Shown: positions 18,539-30,743 of the stretch, in pieces | Layout of the letters: each line of letters begins with the position of its first letter | Position numbering within the stretch: position 1 is the stretch's first letter | NCBI RefSeq assembly: GCF_003012705.1 | Contig: NZ_PXYL01000003.1 | Span: 124,001 to 188,000 of the forward strand | Source: Pseudaminobacter soli (ex Li et al. 2025) | GTDB lineage: Bacteria > Pseudomonadota > Alphaproteobacteria > Rhizobiales > Rhizobiaceae | Direction of reading: 5' to 3' | DNA: 64,000 nucleotides | Program-made: the position numbers and the translations under genes | The notes under the pieces: model-generated | Database searches by the model: none | The model's input: only the letters and a program-made list of their open reading frames with translations | Told to the model about the DNA's origin: nothing

Positions 18539-19294
18539 TCAGCGTCCGCCGCTTACGTTCAAAATTCCGCCCGTCGTGTAGGATGCCTCGTCCGAGAGCA
18601 GCCACAGCACGGCATTGGCGACCTCGTCTGCCTTGCCTTCACGCTTCATCGGCACGAAGCCGCGTATCGCCGCTATGCGATCCGGCTGGCCGCCCGACGC
18701 GTGGATTTCGGTGTCGATGATGCCCGGCCGCACGGCGTTGACGCGCACGCCCTCGGTGGCAACCTCGCGGGCAAGGCCGATGGTGAAAGTGTCGATCGCG
18801 CCCTTGGAGGCCGCGTAGTCGACATATTCGCCCGGCGAGCCGAGCTGTGAGGCAGCCGAGGAGATGTTGACGATCGCCCCGCCCTCCCCGCCACGCAGCG
18901 TCGACATGCGCTTCACCGCCTCGCGGGCGCAGAGCATGGAGCCGATGACGTTGATGCGCATCATGCGCTCCAGGCGCGCCGCGCTCATCTCGTCCACGCG
19001 CGCCTTGGCGTCGACCACGCCGGCATTGTTCACAAGCGCATCCAGCCTGCTGAAGCGCGCATCCACGGCCGCGAACATGGCGAGCACATCGGCCTCGCTG
19101 CCGACGTCGCCCTTGATCGCAATCGCCTCGCCGCCGCCGGCTTCGATCTCCGCAACGAGTGCGGCAGCTGCCGCTTCGTTGGAAGCGTAGTTGATCGCAA
19201 CGCTATAGCCGGTCTTCGCAGCCTGCCGGCAGATGGCCGCGCCAATCCCGCGTCCACCGCCCGTGACCAAAAGAACCTTTTTGTCCCCGCTCAT
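18539..19294 (-). CDS. SDR family oxidoreductase
   Basis: 251 residues from the ATG at 19294; a GTG three codons upstream is an alternative. Classical short-chain dehydrogenase. Cofactor motif TGGGRGIG near the N-terminus, NNAG (about 88-91), catalytic Ser in VNISSAASQ and the YxxxK pair in YVDYAASKG. The final PGIIDTEIHASGG and SYTTGGILNVSGGR are typical. Substrate unknown. One of four accessory genes inserted between sucB and lpdA on the same strand. Confidence 0.88.
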   Translation of the reverse strand: MSGDKKVLLVTGGGRGIGAAICRQAAKTGYSVAINYASNEAAAAALVAEIEAGGGEAIAIKGDVGSEADVLAMFAAVDARFSRLDALVNNAGVVDAKARVDEMSAARLERMMRINVIGSMLCAREAVKRMSTLRGGEGGAIVNISSAASQLGSPGEYVDYAASKGAIDTFTIGLAREVATEGVRVNAVRPGIIDTEIHASGGQPDRIAAIRGFVPMKREGKADEVANAVLWLLSDEASYTTGGILNVSGGR

Positions 19295-19327
19295 TCCTGG
19301 CACCCCTGCAGACCGGTCATTGCGTCC

Positions 19328-19972
19328 TCAAGGCTGCTGCTGCACGGCAAGCTTGATGCCGAGCCCGATGAAGACGAGTCCGGTGAAGCGGTCGAACCAG
19401 CGGCCCAACGCGACGAAACGGTCGCGCACCGACTTCATCGTGAAGAAGATCGATACGATCACGAACCAGGAGATCAGGAACGCGGCCATAAGCAGACCGT
19501 AGACGCCCTGGACCAGCACCGGCGTTTCGTAGCTGACGAGCGCCGAGAACAGCGACAGGAAGAAAAGCACTGCCTTGGGGTTCAAAGCGTTGGTCACAAA
19601 ACCCATCAGGAAGTTCTTGAAATCGGTGCGGCGCGACGAGACCGGCATTTCGGCCGGCTTGTCCTCCTCAACGGTCAGGGTGCCGCCGGTGCTGCGCAGC
19701 GCCTTGATACCGAGATAGAGCAGATAGGCCGCACCTGCCCATTTGAGGATACCGAACAGGAACAGCGACTTTGAAACGATAAGGCCGATGCCGAGGACGG
19801 TGTAGGTGATGTGGAACATCAGCGACGTGCCGATGCCGACGCTGGCGGCGATCGCCGCGCGACGGCCGCGCGTGATGCTCTGGCGCACGACCAGCGCGAA
19901 ATCCGCCCCCGGCGCAACCGCCAGCAGCGAAAACACCGCCATCAGGCCGGCGAATTCCCAGACGTAGTTCAT
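19328..19972 (-). CDS. LysE family translocator
   Basis: 214 residues with about six transmembrane helices. The N-terminal family signature is clear: VAPGADFALVVRQSITRGRRA (in two parts), then ASVGIGTSLMFHITY. The middle holds FLMGFVTNALNPKAVLFFLS, the typical NPKAxLFF block. Members export amino acids or related small molecules; the substrate here is unknown. Its start overlaps the stop of the upstream VOC gene by 4 bases, so the two are co-translated. Confidence 0.9.
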   Translation of the reverse strand: MNYVWEFAGLMAVFSLLAVAPGADFALVVRQSITRGRRAAIAASVGIGTSLMFHITYTVLGIGLIVSKSLFLFGILKWAGAAYLLYLGIKALRSTGGTLTVEEDKPAEMPVSSRRTDFKNFLMGFVTNALNPKAVLFFLSLFSALVSYETPVLVQGVYGLLMAAFLISWFVIVSIFFTMKSVRDRFVALGRWFDRFTGLVFIGLGIKLAVQQQP

Positions 19973-20400
19973 TCCGGCTGCTTCTCCAGCGGCGCGTTGA
20001 AGGCCCAGACATGGCCGAAGGGATCGGTGATCTTGGCGTAGCGCGCACCCCAGAACATGTCGGCTGCCGGCATGGTCACGGTCGCGCCCGCGCTCACCGC
20101 CTGCTCGACCGCGCGATCGACGTCGCCGGGCTTCGGCAGGTTGATGTTTATGGTCAGGCTCGCCCCACCCCGACTCGTCGGCGACAGCACATCGCCGCCG
20201 AATTCCGGAAACTCGTCATGCAGCATGACTTCGGAGCCGAACATGGAGAGATTGGCGTGCAGCACGCGCTCGCCGTCCTCGGCCATCTGCTCATAGGTTT
20301 CGACCGCGTCGAAAGCCTTTTCGTAGAAGGCGATCGCCTCGCGGCCGCCCTTGACGCACAGATGCACCTGGATGGGGGGAATGTTCGGTTCGAAGGCCAT
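19969..20400 (-). CDS. VOC family protein (PhnB/glyoxalase-like)
   Basis: 143 residues. Visible features: VHLCVKGGREAIAFYEKAFDA, RVLHANLSMFGSEVMLHDEF and a C-terminal GARYAKITDPFGHVWAFN. This is the PhnB-like (YjdN) branch of the vicinal-oxygen-chelate fold, with WGARYAKITDPFGHVW very typical. The exact reaction is unknown. It overlaps the LysE gene by 4 bases. Confidence 0.88.
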   Translation of the reverse strand: MAFEPNIPPIQVHLCVKGGREAIAFYEKAFDAVETYEQMAEDGERVLHANLSMFGSEVMLHDEFPEFGGDVLSPTSRGGASLTININLPKPGDVDRAVEQAVSAGATVTMPAADMFWGARYAKITDPFGHVWAFNAPLEKQPE

Positions 20401-20404
20401 GTCT

Positions 20405-20983
20405 TCAGCCCGGGATGTTGTTGTCGACTATCCAGACAGCTGCGAGGAAGTAGTCAATCTCAAAGACTACATTCCTTTCCCCACTGACCGGCAGCGTTTG
20501 GAGCTCATATCTCAATTCCACCTCACGCGAGCCATTCAATAGCCTGACGGAAATGTCCCGCTCCTGACCACCTCCCATTGGCCCAGTCAAACCCGCTTCG
20601 TGGAAAAACCTCAACGCTCGCGGGAGTGTATGTATTTCGATAGGCTCGCTCCCGGCGAATGTCGCAGGGTGTCGGCCGATCCGCAAGTCGAGGCCACCAT
20701 TCCAAGTCATCATCAATCCTCCGAGACCAAAGGTCGGCAGATGGGGAATGATCTTGATGTGCCTGAGAAGAAAATCCGGACTGAAAAAGAACTCGCAGTT
20801 TTCGCCATAGATGCACCACGGCGAATCCACGTCGTGATGAACATAGTGGTTATCGGCGCGCAGATCATCAGGATCGATCAGGTCGCGGACGACCTGCCGA
20901 CCACTTTTGCCAAGTTCTATCGGGCCCGATCGACCCGTCTTGAGCAACTCGACGAGATCTATCGGTTCGACCTGCGCGCCCAC
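20405..20983 (-). CDS. Hypothetical protein, immunity-like, lower GC
   Basis: 192 residues. The N-terminus reads DLVELLKTGRSGPIELGKSG then VVRDLIDPDDL, and a later CIYGENCEFFFSPDFLLRHI. The pattern (short helix, G-x-x-G-P-I-x-L-G-x-S, x-D-P-D-D, then Y-G-x-x-E-F-F-F) resembles a broad family of SMI1/immunity-like proteins seen with polymorphic toxins. The C-terminal half is not recognised. Base composition is visibly lower in GC than its neighbours and codon use is more mixed, which suggests recent acquisition. It sits 4 bases from both sucB and the VOC gene and is probably co-transcribed. No toxin gene is adjacent. Confidence 0.55.
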   Translation of the reverse strand: MGAQVEPIDLVELLKTGRSGPIELGKSGRQVVRDLIDPDDLRADNHYVHHDVDSPWCIYGENCEFFFSPDFLLRHIKIIPHLPTFGLGGLMMTWNGGLDLRIGRHPATFAGSEPIEIHTLPRALRFFHEAGLTGPMGGGQERDISVRLLNGSREVELRYELQTLPVSGERNVVFEIDYFLAAVWIVDNNIPG

Positions 20984-20987
20984 TTGC

Positions 20988-22262
20988 TTAGAGGTCCAGC
21001 ACCAGGCGTTCCGGATCCTCGAGGCTTTCCTTGACGCGCACCAGGAAGGTCACGGCTTCCTTGCCGTCAACGATGCGGTGGTCGTAGGAGAGCGCCAGAT
21101 ACATCATCGGGCGGATGACGATCTGACCGCCGACCACCATCGGCCGCTCCTGGATCTTGTGCATGCCGAGGATACCCGACTGCGGCGCGTTCAGGATCGG
21201 CGTCGACATCAGCGAGCCATAGACGCCGCCATTGGAGATGGTGAAGGTGCCGCCCTGCATGTCGGCGACCGACAGCTTGCCGTCGCGCGCGGCGATGCCG
21301 AGGCGGCCGATTTCCTTCTCGATCTCGGCGATCGACATCTGGTCGGCATCACGCACCACCGGCACCACCAGGCCCTTCTCGGTGCCCACTGCCACGCCGA
21401 TATGGGCGTAGTTCTTGTAGATGATGTCGGTGCCGTCGATCTCGGCGTTGACCGCCGGGATTTCCTTCAGCGCGTGCGTCACGGCCTTGGTGAAGAAGCC
21501 CATGAAGCCGAGCTTCACGCCGTGCTTCTTCTCGAACACGTCCTTGTACTTGGAACGCAGATCCATCACCGCCTTCATGTCCACCTCGTTGAAGGTGGTG
21601 AGCATGGCTGCGGTGCTCTGCGCGTCCTTCAGCCGGCGCGCGATGGTCTGGCGCAGCTTGGTCATGCGCACGCGCTCTTCACGGGCTTCGTCGCTCGGAG
21701 CAGAAGGCGCACGGGCGGTGACCGGCGCCGGCGCAGGAGCGGCGGCCGGAACAAGCGAGATGCCGCGTGCGACGGCTTCCAGCACGTCACCCTTCAGCAC
21801 CTGGCCGCGCTTTCCCGAACCAGCTATCTGGTCCACCGAGAGATTGGCCTCGGCGATCAGCTTGGCGGCAGAGGGCGCCGGCGGCATCTTGCGCTCTTCG
21901 ATCGGCGACGAGCCGGCAATCGCGGCGGTCTTGGCCACGGCTTCCTTGACGGACGCAGCGCCGGCAGCACCCGCCGCCTGGGCCACAGCCTCGGGCTTGG
22001 TGGCCGGCTTGGCGGCAACTGCGCCGCCTTCGGAAAGAGTGCCTAGGATCGCGCCGACGCCGACGCTCTCGCCTTCCTGGGCGGTGATCTCGGCCAGCGT
22101 GCCGGCGGCCGGCGCCGGCACTTCGATCGTCACCTTGTCGGTTTCAAGCTCGACCAGCGGCTCATCGGCAGCGATCGCATCGCCGACCTTCTTGAACCAC
22201 TTGCCGATGGTCGCCTCGCTGACGGATTCGCCAAGGGTCGGGACGCGGATTTCGGTAGCCAT
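20988..22262 (-). CDS. sucB: Dihydrolipoamide succinyltransferase (E2 of OGDH)
   Basis: 424 residues. Core E2 of 2-oxoglutarate dehydrogenase. N-terminal lipoyl domain with lipoylated K43 ([14 protein letters not shown]). An Ala/Pro-rich linker leads to the E3/E1-binding domain ([20 protein letters not shown] in part). After a second linker the catalytic domain has H395 and D399 in [16 protein letters not shown]. One lipoyl domain, as usual for SucB. It lies 34 bases after sucA. Also named odhB. Confidence 0.96.
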   Translation of the reverse strand: MATEIRVPTLGESVSEATIGKWFKKVGDAIAADEPLVELETDKVTIEVPAPAAGTLAEITAQEGESVGVGAILGTLSEGGAVAAKPATKPEAVAQAAGAAGAASVKEAVAKTAAIAGSSPIEERKMPPAPSAAKLIAEANLSVDQIAGSGKRGQVLKGDVLEAVARGISLVPAAAPAPAPVTARAPSAPSDEAREERVRMTKLRQTIARRLKDAQSTAAMLTTFNEVDMKAVMDLRSKYKDVFEKKHGVKLGFMGFFTKAVTHALKEIPAVNAEIDGTDIIYKNYAHIGVAVGTEKGLVVPVVRDADQMSIAEIEKEIGRLGIAARDGKLSVADMQGGTFTISNGGVYGSLMSTPILNAPQSGILGMHKIQERPMVVGGQIVIRPMMYLALSYDHRIVDGKEAVTFLVRVKESLEDPERLVLDL

Positions 22263-22296
22263 CTTTTGCCTATCCGTTTTCTTCTGAACTGTGGAA

Positions 22297-25287
22297 CTAT
22301 TCGCCGAGCGCGTCGTCGAGGAACGCCTGGAGCTGCGCCAGGTGCTTCGACATCAGGCCGGTCGCGGGCGACGCGGCCGCCGGACGGCCGGTGTAACGCA
22401 CGCGCTGATGCTTGGCGTCGATATGAGCGAGCACCCATTCCAGGTAGGGGTCGATGAACGACCAGGCGCCCATGTTCTTGGGCTCCTCCTGGCACCACAC
22501 CATCTCCGCGCCGCGGAAGCGCGACAGCTCGGTGATGAGCGCCTTGGCCGGGAACGGGTAGAGCTGCTCGACGCGCAGCAGGTAGATGTCGTTGATGCCG
22601 CGCTTTTCGCGCTCCTCGTAGAGGTCGTAATAGACCTTGCCAGAGCAGAGCACGACGCGACGGATCTTCGAGTCCTTGACCAGCTTGATCGGCTGGTCGG
22701 GCAGCAGCTGGGCATCGTCCCACAGCAGGCGGTGGAACGAGCTTTCGCCCGACAGTTCCGCCAGCGTCGAGACGGCGCGCTTATGGCGCAGCAACGACTT
22801 CGGCGTCATCAGGATCAGCGGCTTGCGGAAGTCGCGCTTCAACTGACGGCGCAGGATGTGGAAGTAGTTAGCCGGCGTCGTGCAGTAGGCGACCTGCATG
22901 TTGTCTTCCGCGCAGAGCTGCAGGAAGCGCTCCAGGCGAGCCGATGAGTGCTCCGGCCCCTGCCCTTCATAGCCATGCGGCAGCAGGCAGACGAGGCCCG
23001 ACATGCGCAGCCACTTGCGCTCGCCCGACGAGATGAACTGGTCGAACACCACCTGCGCGCCGTTGGCGAAGTCGCCGAACTGGGCTTCCCACAGCGTCAG
23101 CGCCTTGGGGTCGGCAAGGCTGTAGCCATATTCGAAGCCAAGCACCGCCTCTTCCGAAAGCATCGAGTTGATGACTTCGTAATTGGCCTGTGCGGGCGAG
23201 AGGTTGTTGAGCGGGATGTAGCGGTTCTCGTCGCGCTGATCGTAGAGCACCGAATGGCGCTGCGAGAAGGTGCCGCGCTCCGAATCCTGGCCCGAAAGGC
23301 GGATCGGATTGCCGTCGAGCAGGATCGAGCCGAAGGCCAGCGCCTCGGCGGTCGACCAGTCGAGCCCCTCGCCCGATTCGATCATCTTGCGACGTGCATC
23401 GAGGAAGCGGCCGATGGTCTTGTGGACCTCGAAGCCGGACGGAACCTCGGTCAGCTTCTTGCCGACCTCCTTCAGGATCTTCACCGGCACGGCGGTCTTG
23501 CCGCGGCGCAACTCGTCCTGATTGTCAGCCGCGCGCAGACCCGACCATGCGCCGTCCAGCCAGTCGGCCTTGTTGGGCTTGTAGGACTGGCCAGCTTCGA
23601 ACTCGGCCTCGAGATGAGCGCGCCAGTCGGCCTTCATCTGCTCGAACTCGGCTTCGGTCACCAGCCCTTCGCCGATCAGCTTGTCGGCGTAGAGCTGCAC
23701 CGTCGTCTTATGGACGCGAATGTTGCGATACATGATCGGCTGCGTGAACGCCGGCTCGTCGCCCTCGTTGTGGCCGAAGCGGCGGTAGCAGAACATGTCC
23801 ACAACCACCGGCTTGTGGAACTTCATGCGGAATTCGGTCGCCACCTTTGCCGCGAAGACCACGGCTTCCGGATCGTCGCCATTCACGTGGAAGATCGGGG
23901 CCTCGATCATCTTGGCCACGTCCGACGGATAGGGCGACGAGCGCGAGAAACGCGGATTGGTCGTGAAACCGATCTGGTTGTTGATGATGACGTGCAGCGT
24001 GCCGGCGACGCGATGGCCGCGCAGGCCCGACAGCCCGAGGATTTCGGCGATCACGCCCTGGCCGGCAAAAGCGGCGTCGCCATGGATGAGCAACGGCAAC
24101 ACCTGCGCACGCACCTCCAGCGGCACGATCTCGTGGCGCGGATTGCGGCCGTAGAACTGGTCCTGCTTCGCACGCGCCTTGCCCATCACGACGGGATCGA
24201 CGATTTCGAGATGCGAGGGGTTTGCGGTCAGCGACAGGTGCACCTTGTTGCCGTCGAATTCGCGATCCGACGAAGCGCCCAGATGGTACTTCACGTCGCC
24301 CGAACCCTCGACGTCGTCGGGTGCGTAGGAGCCGCCCTTGAACTCGTGGAAGATGGCGCGGTGCGGCTTGGCCATCACCTGCGACAGCACGTTGAGGCGG
24401 CCGCGATGGGCCATGCCGAGCACGATCTCCTTCATGCCGAGCGAGCCACCGCGCTTGACGATCTGCTCCAGCGCCGGGATCAGCGACTCGCCGCCGTCAA
24501 GGCCGAAGCGCTTGGTGCCCTTGTACTTGACGTCGATGAACTGCTCGAAGCCTTCTGCTTCGACGAGCTTGTGGAGGATCGCCTTCTTGCCCTCGGCGGT
24601 GAAGGCAATGCCCTTGTCCGGCCCCTCGATGCGCTCCTGGATCCAGGCCTTCTCCTCGGGGTCGGAGATGTGCATGAACTCGACGCCGATCGTCGAGCAG
24701 TAGGTGCGCGTCAGGATGTCGAGCATCTGACGGATGGTCGCGTATTCCAGCCCGAGCACATGGTCGATGAAGATCTTGCGGTCGTAGTCGGCTTCGGTGA
24801 AGCCGTAGGAAGCCGGTGAGAGCTCGTTGTAGTCCTCGATCGGCTTGGCAATGCCCAGCGGGTCGAGCTGGGCATGCAGATGGCCACGCATGCGATAAGC
24901 GCGGATCATCATGATGGCGCGCACCGAGTCACGGGTCGCCTGAAGAACATCGGTTTCGGACAGGACCTCGCCCTTGGCGACGGCCTTTTCCTTGACCTTC
25001 TTCTCGATTGTCTTTTCGACGAGGCCCCAATTGCCATCCAGCGCGGAGACCAGCTCGCCATTGGCCTGAAGCGGCCAGCTCGGCTTCGACCAGGAGGCGC
25101 CTCGCGCGTTCTTGCGCACGTCGTCGGCGCTGTCCTTCAGCGAAGCGAAGAAATCCTGCCACTGCGGATCGACCGAGGAGGGATCCTCCTCATAGGCCGC
25201 GTAGAGGGCATCAATGTAGTCGGCGTTACCGCCGTAAAGAAACGAAGTGAGGGAAAATTGGTCGTTGGCCTGATCTTGTCGCGCCAT
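22297..25287 (-). CDS. sucA: 2-oxoglutarate dehydrogenase E1
   Basis: 996 residues. Thiamine-diphosphate enzyme that decarboxylates 2-oxoglutarate and succinylates the E2 lipoyl group. Start at 25287 ([20 protein letters not shown]); the longer frame overlaps a hairpin. Signatures: N-terminal [34 protein letters not shown], the ThDP block [11 protein letters not shown]-type ([12 protein letters not shown]) and [20 protein letters not shown]. The C-terminus ends in the usual Arg-rich LARG-equivalent [10 protein letters not shown] region. Also named odhA. Confidence 0.97.
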   Translation of the reverse strand: MARQDQANDQFSLTSFLYGGNADYIDALYAAYEEDPSSVDPQWQDFFASLKDSADDVRKNARGASWSKPSWPLQANGELVSALDGNWGLVEKTIEKKVKEKAVAKGEVLSETDVLQATRDSVRAIMMIRAYRMRGHLHAQLDPLGIAKPIEDYNELSPASYGFTEADYDRKIFIDHVLGLEYATIRQMLDILTRTYCSTIGVEFMHISDPEEKAWIQERIEGPDKGIAFTAEGKKAILHKLVEAEGFEQFIDVKYKGTKRFGLDGGESLIPALEQIVKRGGSLGMKEIVLGMAHRGRLNVLSQVMAKPHRAIFHEFKGGSYAPDDVEGSGDVKYHLGASSDREFDGNKVHLSLTANPSHLEIVDPVVMGKARAKQDQFYGRNPRHEIVPLEVRAQVLPLLIHGDAAFAGQGVIAEILGLSGLRGHRVAGTLHVIINNQIGFTTNPRFSRSSPYPSDVAKMIEAPIFHVNGDDPEAVVFAAKVATEFRMKFHKPVVVDMFCYRRFGHNEGDEPAFTQPIMYRNIRVHKTTVQLYADKLIGEGLVTEAEFEQMKADWRAHLEAEFEAGQSYKPNKADWLDGAWSGLRAADNQDELRRGKTAVPVKILKEVGKKLTEVPSGFEVHKTIGRFLDARRKMIESGEGLDWSTAEALAFGSILLDGNPIRLSGQDSERGTFSQRHSVLYDQRDENRYIPLNNLSPAQANYEVINSMLSEEAVLGFEYGYSLADPKALTLWEAQFGDFANGAQVVFDQFISSGERKWLRMSGLVCLLPHGYEGQGPEHSSARLERFLQLCAEDNMQVAYCTTPANYFHILRRQLKRDFRKPLILMTPKSLLRHKRAVSTLAELSGESSFHRLLWDDAQLLPDQPIKLVKDSKIRRVVLCSGKVYYDLYEEREKRGINDIYLLRVEQLYPFPAKALITELSRFRGAEMVWCQEEPKNMGAWSFIDPYLEWVLAHIDAKHQRVRYTGRPAAASPATGLMSKHLAQLQAFLDDALGE

Positions 25288-25297
25288 TTTTACTCTC

Positions 25298-25405
25298 GGA
25301 GCCTCGGCTCCGTCTCCTTGTCTTGACTGCGGCCGTGCCGCACTCGAACGGTTTCCCGTACCTTTTCCCCTCCAATGTGCCGGACCTGTGACGGTCTGGC
25401 ACATT
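25298..25405 (-). promoter_or_regulatory. Structured sucD-sucA spacer with two hairpins
   Basis: In the 127-base spacer, AATGTGCCGGACC (25374-25386) pairs with GGTCTGGCACATT (25393-25405), 13 bp with one wobble. Close to the sucA start, GGAGCC-TC-GGCTCC (25298-25311) forms a perfect short hairpin. On the minus strand the second hairpin contains the GGAG that could serve as ribosome site, 10-24 bases before the ATG. No T-run follows either, so they look like processing or translational-control elements rather than terminators. Confidence 0.5.
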
Positions 25406-25414
25406 GCCGGGCGA

Positions 25415-26317
25415 TCAGCCCTTGATCGCCTCGACGAGCGTGGTGCCGAGCCGCGCCGGCGACGGCGACACGCGGATGCCCGCGGCTTCCATTGCCGCGA
25501 TCTTGTCTTCCGCGCCGCCCTTGCCGCCGGAAATCACGGCGCCGGCGTGGCCCATGGTGCGGCCGGCCGGTGCGGTGCGGCCCGCGATGAAGCCGGCCAT
25601 CGGCTTCTTGCGGCCGCGCTTGGCCTCGTCGATCAGGAACTGGGCGGCGTCCTCTTCAGCTGAACCGCCGATCTCGCCGATCATGATGATCGACTTAGTC
25701 TCGTCGTCGGCGAGGAACATTTCGAGCATGTCGATGAATTCAGTCCCCTTGACCGGATCGCCGCCGATGCCGACTGCCGTCGACTGGCCGAGCCCGGCAT
25801 TCGTGGTCTGGAATACCGCCTCATATGTAAGCGTGCCGGAGCGCGAAACAACGCCGACAGAGCCCTTGCGAAAGATGTTGCCCGGCATGATGCCGATCTT
25901 GCATTCGTCCGGCGTGACGATGCCGGGGCAGTTCGGTCCGATCAGGCGGGACTTCGACTTTTCCAGCCGGGCCTTGACCTTGATCATGTCGGTGACCGGA
26001 ATGCCTTCGGTGATGCAGACGATCAGCGGGATCTCAGCCTCGATGGCCTCGATGATCGCTTCGGCAGCGCCTGCCGGCGGCACATAGACGACCGATGCGT
26101 TGGCGCCGGTCTTTTCCTTGCCCTCGGCAACGCTGGCGAAAATCGGCAGCGTCTCGCCCTTGGAGCCGGTCCAGTTCTCGCCACCCTTCTTGGGATGGAT
26201 GCCGCCGACCATCTTGGTGCCGTGATAGGCCAGCGCCTGTTCGGTGTGGAACGTGCCGGTCTTGCCGGTCAGGCCCTGCACCAGGATCTTGGTGTTCTTG
26301 TCGATGAGAATGGACAT
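25415..26317 (-). CDS. sucD: Succinyl-CoA synthetase alpha subunit
   Basis: 300 residues. Forms ATP or GTP from succinyl-CoA with SucC. CoA-binding N-terminus [20 protein letters not shown]; phosphohistidine H257 in [10 protein letters not shown]; also [18 protein letters not shown] and [11 protein letters not shown]. Full length. It is separated from sucC by 3 bases. Confidence 0.97.
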   Translation of the reverse strand: MSILIDKNTKILVQGLTGKTGTFHTEQALAYHGTKMVGGIHPKKGGENWTGSKGETLPIFASVAEGKEKTGANASVVYVPPAGAAEAIIEAIEAEIPLIVCITEGIPVTDMIKVKARLEKSKSRLIGPNCPGIVTPDECKIGIMPGNIFRKGSVGVVSRSGTLTYEAVFQTTNAGLGQSTAVGIGGDPVKGTEFIDMLEMFLADDETKSIIMIGEIGGSAEEDAAQFLIDEAKRGRKKPMAGFIAGRTAPAGRTMGHAGAVISGGKGGAEDKIAAMEAAGIRVSPSPARLGTTLVEAIKG

Positions 26318-26320
26318 GAA

Positions 26321-27517
<1,197 letters not shown>

Positions 27518-27530
27518 CGGTCGATGACCT

Positions 27531-28553
<1,023 letters not shown>

Positions 28554-28624
28554 TTAGGCCAGAATGAGCGTGCGTATGCAGCCAGAATTCCGCAGGTGAG
28601 ATAGCGCCAAGACTGTGGAAATTC

Positions 28625-28683
28625 AACCGATTATTTTGACCCCAAATATTTCAATCGGTTAGAAATGATGGGATTTACGTAAA
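28625..28683 (-). promoter_or_regulatory. Inverted repeats upstream of mdh
   Basis: The 210-base mdh-zapE gap is AT-rich compared with the window. It holds AACCGATT (28625-28632) and its complement AATCGGTT (28653-28660) 20 bases apart, and a perfect palindrome TTTACGTAAA (28674-28683). Both lie 125-185 bases before mdh, where an operator for the TCA operon would be expected. The regulator is unknown. Confidence 0.45.
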
Positions 28684-28709
28684 CGTCAAAATTTTGCAGC
28701 AAAACGCTT

Positions 28710-29912
28710 TCAAACGGACATTGTTTTGCCGACTTCGAGTGAAGCTCGCTTCCCATGACGCTCCGTCCAGCCGTCGAGCCAATCCCGGCTCTGCATCTCC
28801 ATCAATCTGGAGACTGTTCGGTCGAATTCAAATGCCTCGACGCCGCGCTTGCCGGTATACAGCGCCTGGGGCGGGGCCGCGGCACTGACGACCAGCCTGA
28901 TCTGATGGTCATATAGAGTGTCGATCAGCAGGATGAAGCGCTTGGCCTCATTTCGCTTGCCTTCGGCCAGCACAGGAACGTGATCGATAAAGACAGTCGA
29001 GTAACGCGCGGCAATAGCCAAGAAATCGCGCGCGCCATGCGGCTGCTCGCAGAGATCGGCGAAGGTGAAGCGCGCCGTGTCTTCCGTCGCCAGCGGCACC
29101 GTGATGTGGCGGCCCTTGAGCGAAAGCGTTGCCGGCGCGGCCGGACGCCCAGCGGTCACGGCCTGCCAGGCCTCGTCCATCTGCCGGTCGGCATCGGGCC
29201 CCAGCGGGCTCATATAGACCGGGAGACGGTTCAGCTTCTCAAGGCGATAGTCCTTGTCGGCATCGAGGTCGAGCACATCGACATGGCGCTTCAGCACATC
29301 GACGAAAGGCAGGAAAAGACCGCGATTGAGGCCGTCCCGGTAGAGGTCATCGGGCGCCACATTGGAGGTGGCCACCAGCACCACGCCATTGGCGAACAGC
29401 GCCGAGAAAAGCCGCGACAGGATCATCGCGTCGGCGATATCGGTCACGGTGAATTCGTCGAAGCAAAGTACCCAGGCCTCTTCTGCCAACGCCGCCGCCA
29501 CCGGCGGGATCGGATCGTCGTCCTTCGTCTCGCCGTTCTTGCGCGCCAGCCGGTGCTTCTGGATGCGGTCCTGCGCGTCGGCCATGAAGTCGTTGAAATG
29601 CATGCGCCGCTTGCGTTTCACTGGCACCAGTTCGAAGAACATGTCCATCAACATGGTCTTCCCGCGGCCGACATCGCCATGGATGTAGAGGCCTTTAACC
29701 GGAGCGCTCCGCTCGCGCTTCTTGCCGAACAGCCAGCCGAGCGCGCTGGATTTCTTCGCCAGCCGCTTTTGGGAAATATCGTCGATGAGATGGTCGAGTG
29801 CGGCGACGATGGGTTCCTGCGCGGGGTCGCGCGCGATCGCCTTGGTCTCGACCAGATGGTCGTAGCGCTGCCTGACCGTCACACGCGTCTGAATACCTTC
29901 ACGCAGATGCAT
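28710..29912 (-). CDS. zapE: Cell division protein ZapE (AFG1-like ATPase)
   Basis: 400 residues. AAA-type ATPase of the AFG1 family; in E. coli ZapE modulates Z-ring constriction. Walker A GDVGRGKT (79-86), Walker B region VLCFDEFTVTDIADAMIL in part, and FNDFMADAQDRI. The C-terminal part has FADLCEQPHGARDF and HQIRLVVSAAAPP. Divergent gene-free space separates it from mdh. Confidence 0.9.
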   Translation of the reverse strand: MHLREGIQTRVTVRQRYDHLVETKAIARDPAQEPIVAALDHLIDDISQKRLAKKSSALGWLFGKKRERSAPVKGLYIHGDVGRGKTMLMDMFFELVPVKRKRRMHFNDFMADAQDRIQKHRLARKNGETKDDDPIPPVAAALAEEAWVLCFDEFTVTDIADAMILSRLFSALFANGVVLVATSNVAPDDLYRDGLNRGLFLPFVDVLKRHVDVLDLDADKDYRLEKLNRLPVYMSPLGPDADRQMDEAWQAVTAGRPAAPATLSLKGRHITVPLATEDTARFTFADLCEQPHGARDFLAIAARYSTVFIDHVPVLAEGKRNEAKRFILLIDTLYDHQIRLVVSAAAPPQALYTGKRGVEAFEFDRTVSRLMEMQSRDWLDGWTERHGKRASLEVGKTMSV

Positions 29913-29997
29913 CGGCCATGTCTCTGGAAAGTCTGTCGTTCATCCTAGCCGCGGCCAGCGCCCCCTTGGACTTGCCGGCCGCGCGGGACCACTGCCG

Positions 29998-30540
29998 TCA
30001 GCGGCTGAGCGAAACCGGAACACCGCTCTCGGTCTGACCAGAGAATTTCTCCGGACCCGACGAGGAGAGCCGTGCCAGCGGGCTGCCGTTCTCATCATAG
30101 AGGGTAAGTTGGCTTCCGGCGACGCTCCAGGATTTTACCGCATCGATCGGCGACGGGCAGCGCAGCGGGCCGGCGCGGTAGCCCTGGCCGAACTTGGTCT
30201 GCGGCGTCGCCACGCGGCAGTTCTGACCGCCCACGGACGCATTCCAGACGCCGGCGACGCTGCCGGCCGTAATGGCCGGCCCATTGGCGGCCGGTCCGGA
30301 TGCCGGCGGCAGCCCGGCAACCTGCGTGCCACCTGCACCAGGGGCCGCGGGGAATTGCGAGGGATCGGTGACGCCGGGAGCAACCGGCGGCGGCAACTGA
30401 CCACTCGTGACCTGTCCGGTCGGCGCAGGAACCAGCGGTGCGGGCTGGGTATCCAGCGAAGATATACGCGAACTCTGGCAACCGCTTGCCGCCAATGCCA
30501 TCACCGATACGGCCAACAGGCCCGTTCTCGAAAAAATCAT
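29998..30540 (-). CDS. omp19: Outer membrane lipoprotein Omp19, Inh-type protease inhibitor
   Basis: 180 residues. Lipobox LAASGC with lipidated C21, then a long Pro/Ala/Thr/Gly linker. The C-terminal domain (about 95-180) starts AGVWNASVGGQNCRVATPQT and continues GQGYRAGPLRCPSPID, with two cysteines. This closely follows Brucella Omp19, whose AprI/Inh-fold domain inhibits proteases. The start at 30540 has a GGAGG ribosome site; the longer frame adds 55 residues before the signal peptide. Likely surface or outer-membrane located. Confidence 0.88.
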   Translation of the reverse strand: MIFSRTGLLAVSVMALAASGCQSSRISSLDTQPAPLVPAPTGQVTSGQLPPPVAPGVTDPSQFPAAPGAGGTQVAGLPPASGPAANGPAITAGSVAGVWNASVGGQNCRVATPQTKFGQGYRAGPLRCPSPIDAVKSWSVAGSQLTLYDENGSPLARLSSSGPEKFSGQTESGVPVSLSR

Positions 30541-30743
30541 GCCATACCTCCGTCGGAACCGGTCACCCGCCCGATCAAAATCATCGGCCCCACAAACAGG
30601 CCGATGTTGGCCAAATTTCAACCGTCTATGGTTAATATCCGGTTTGCATTGTGGCGCTGTTGCAGAAATATCGCATGCGTTTCTGGCTCGCGCAGTCAAA
30701 TCCACACCCGCATCGGGCTGGATTATCGTTGGCGTTCAACCGG

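Noticed and set aside
17120-18850. A 576-codon plus-strand frame
   Set aside because: Antisense to lpdA; no motif and shadow composition.
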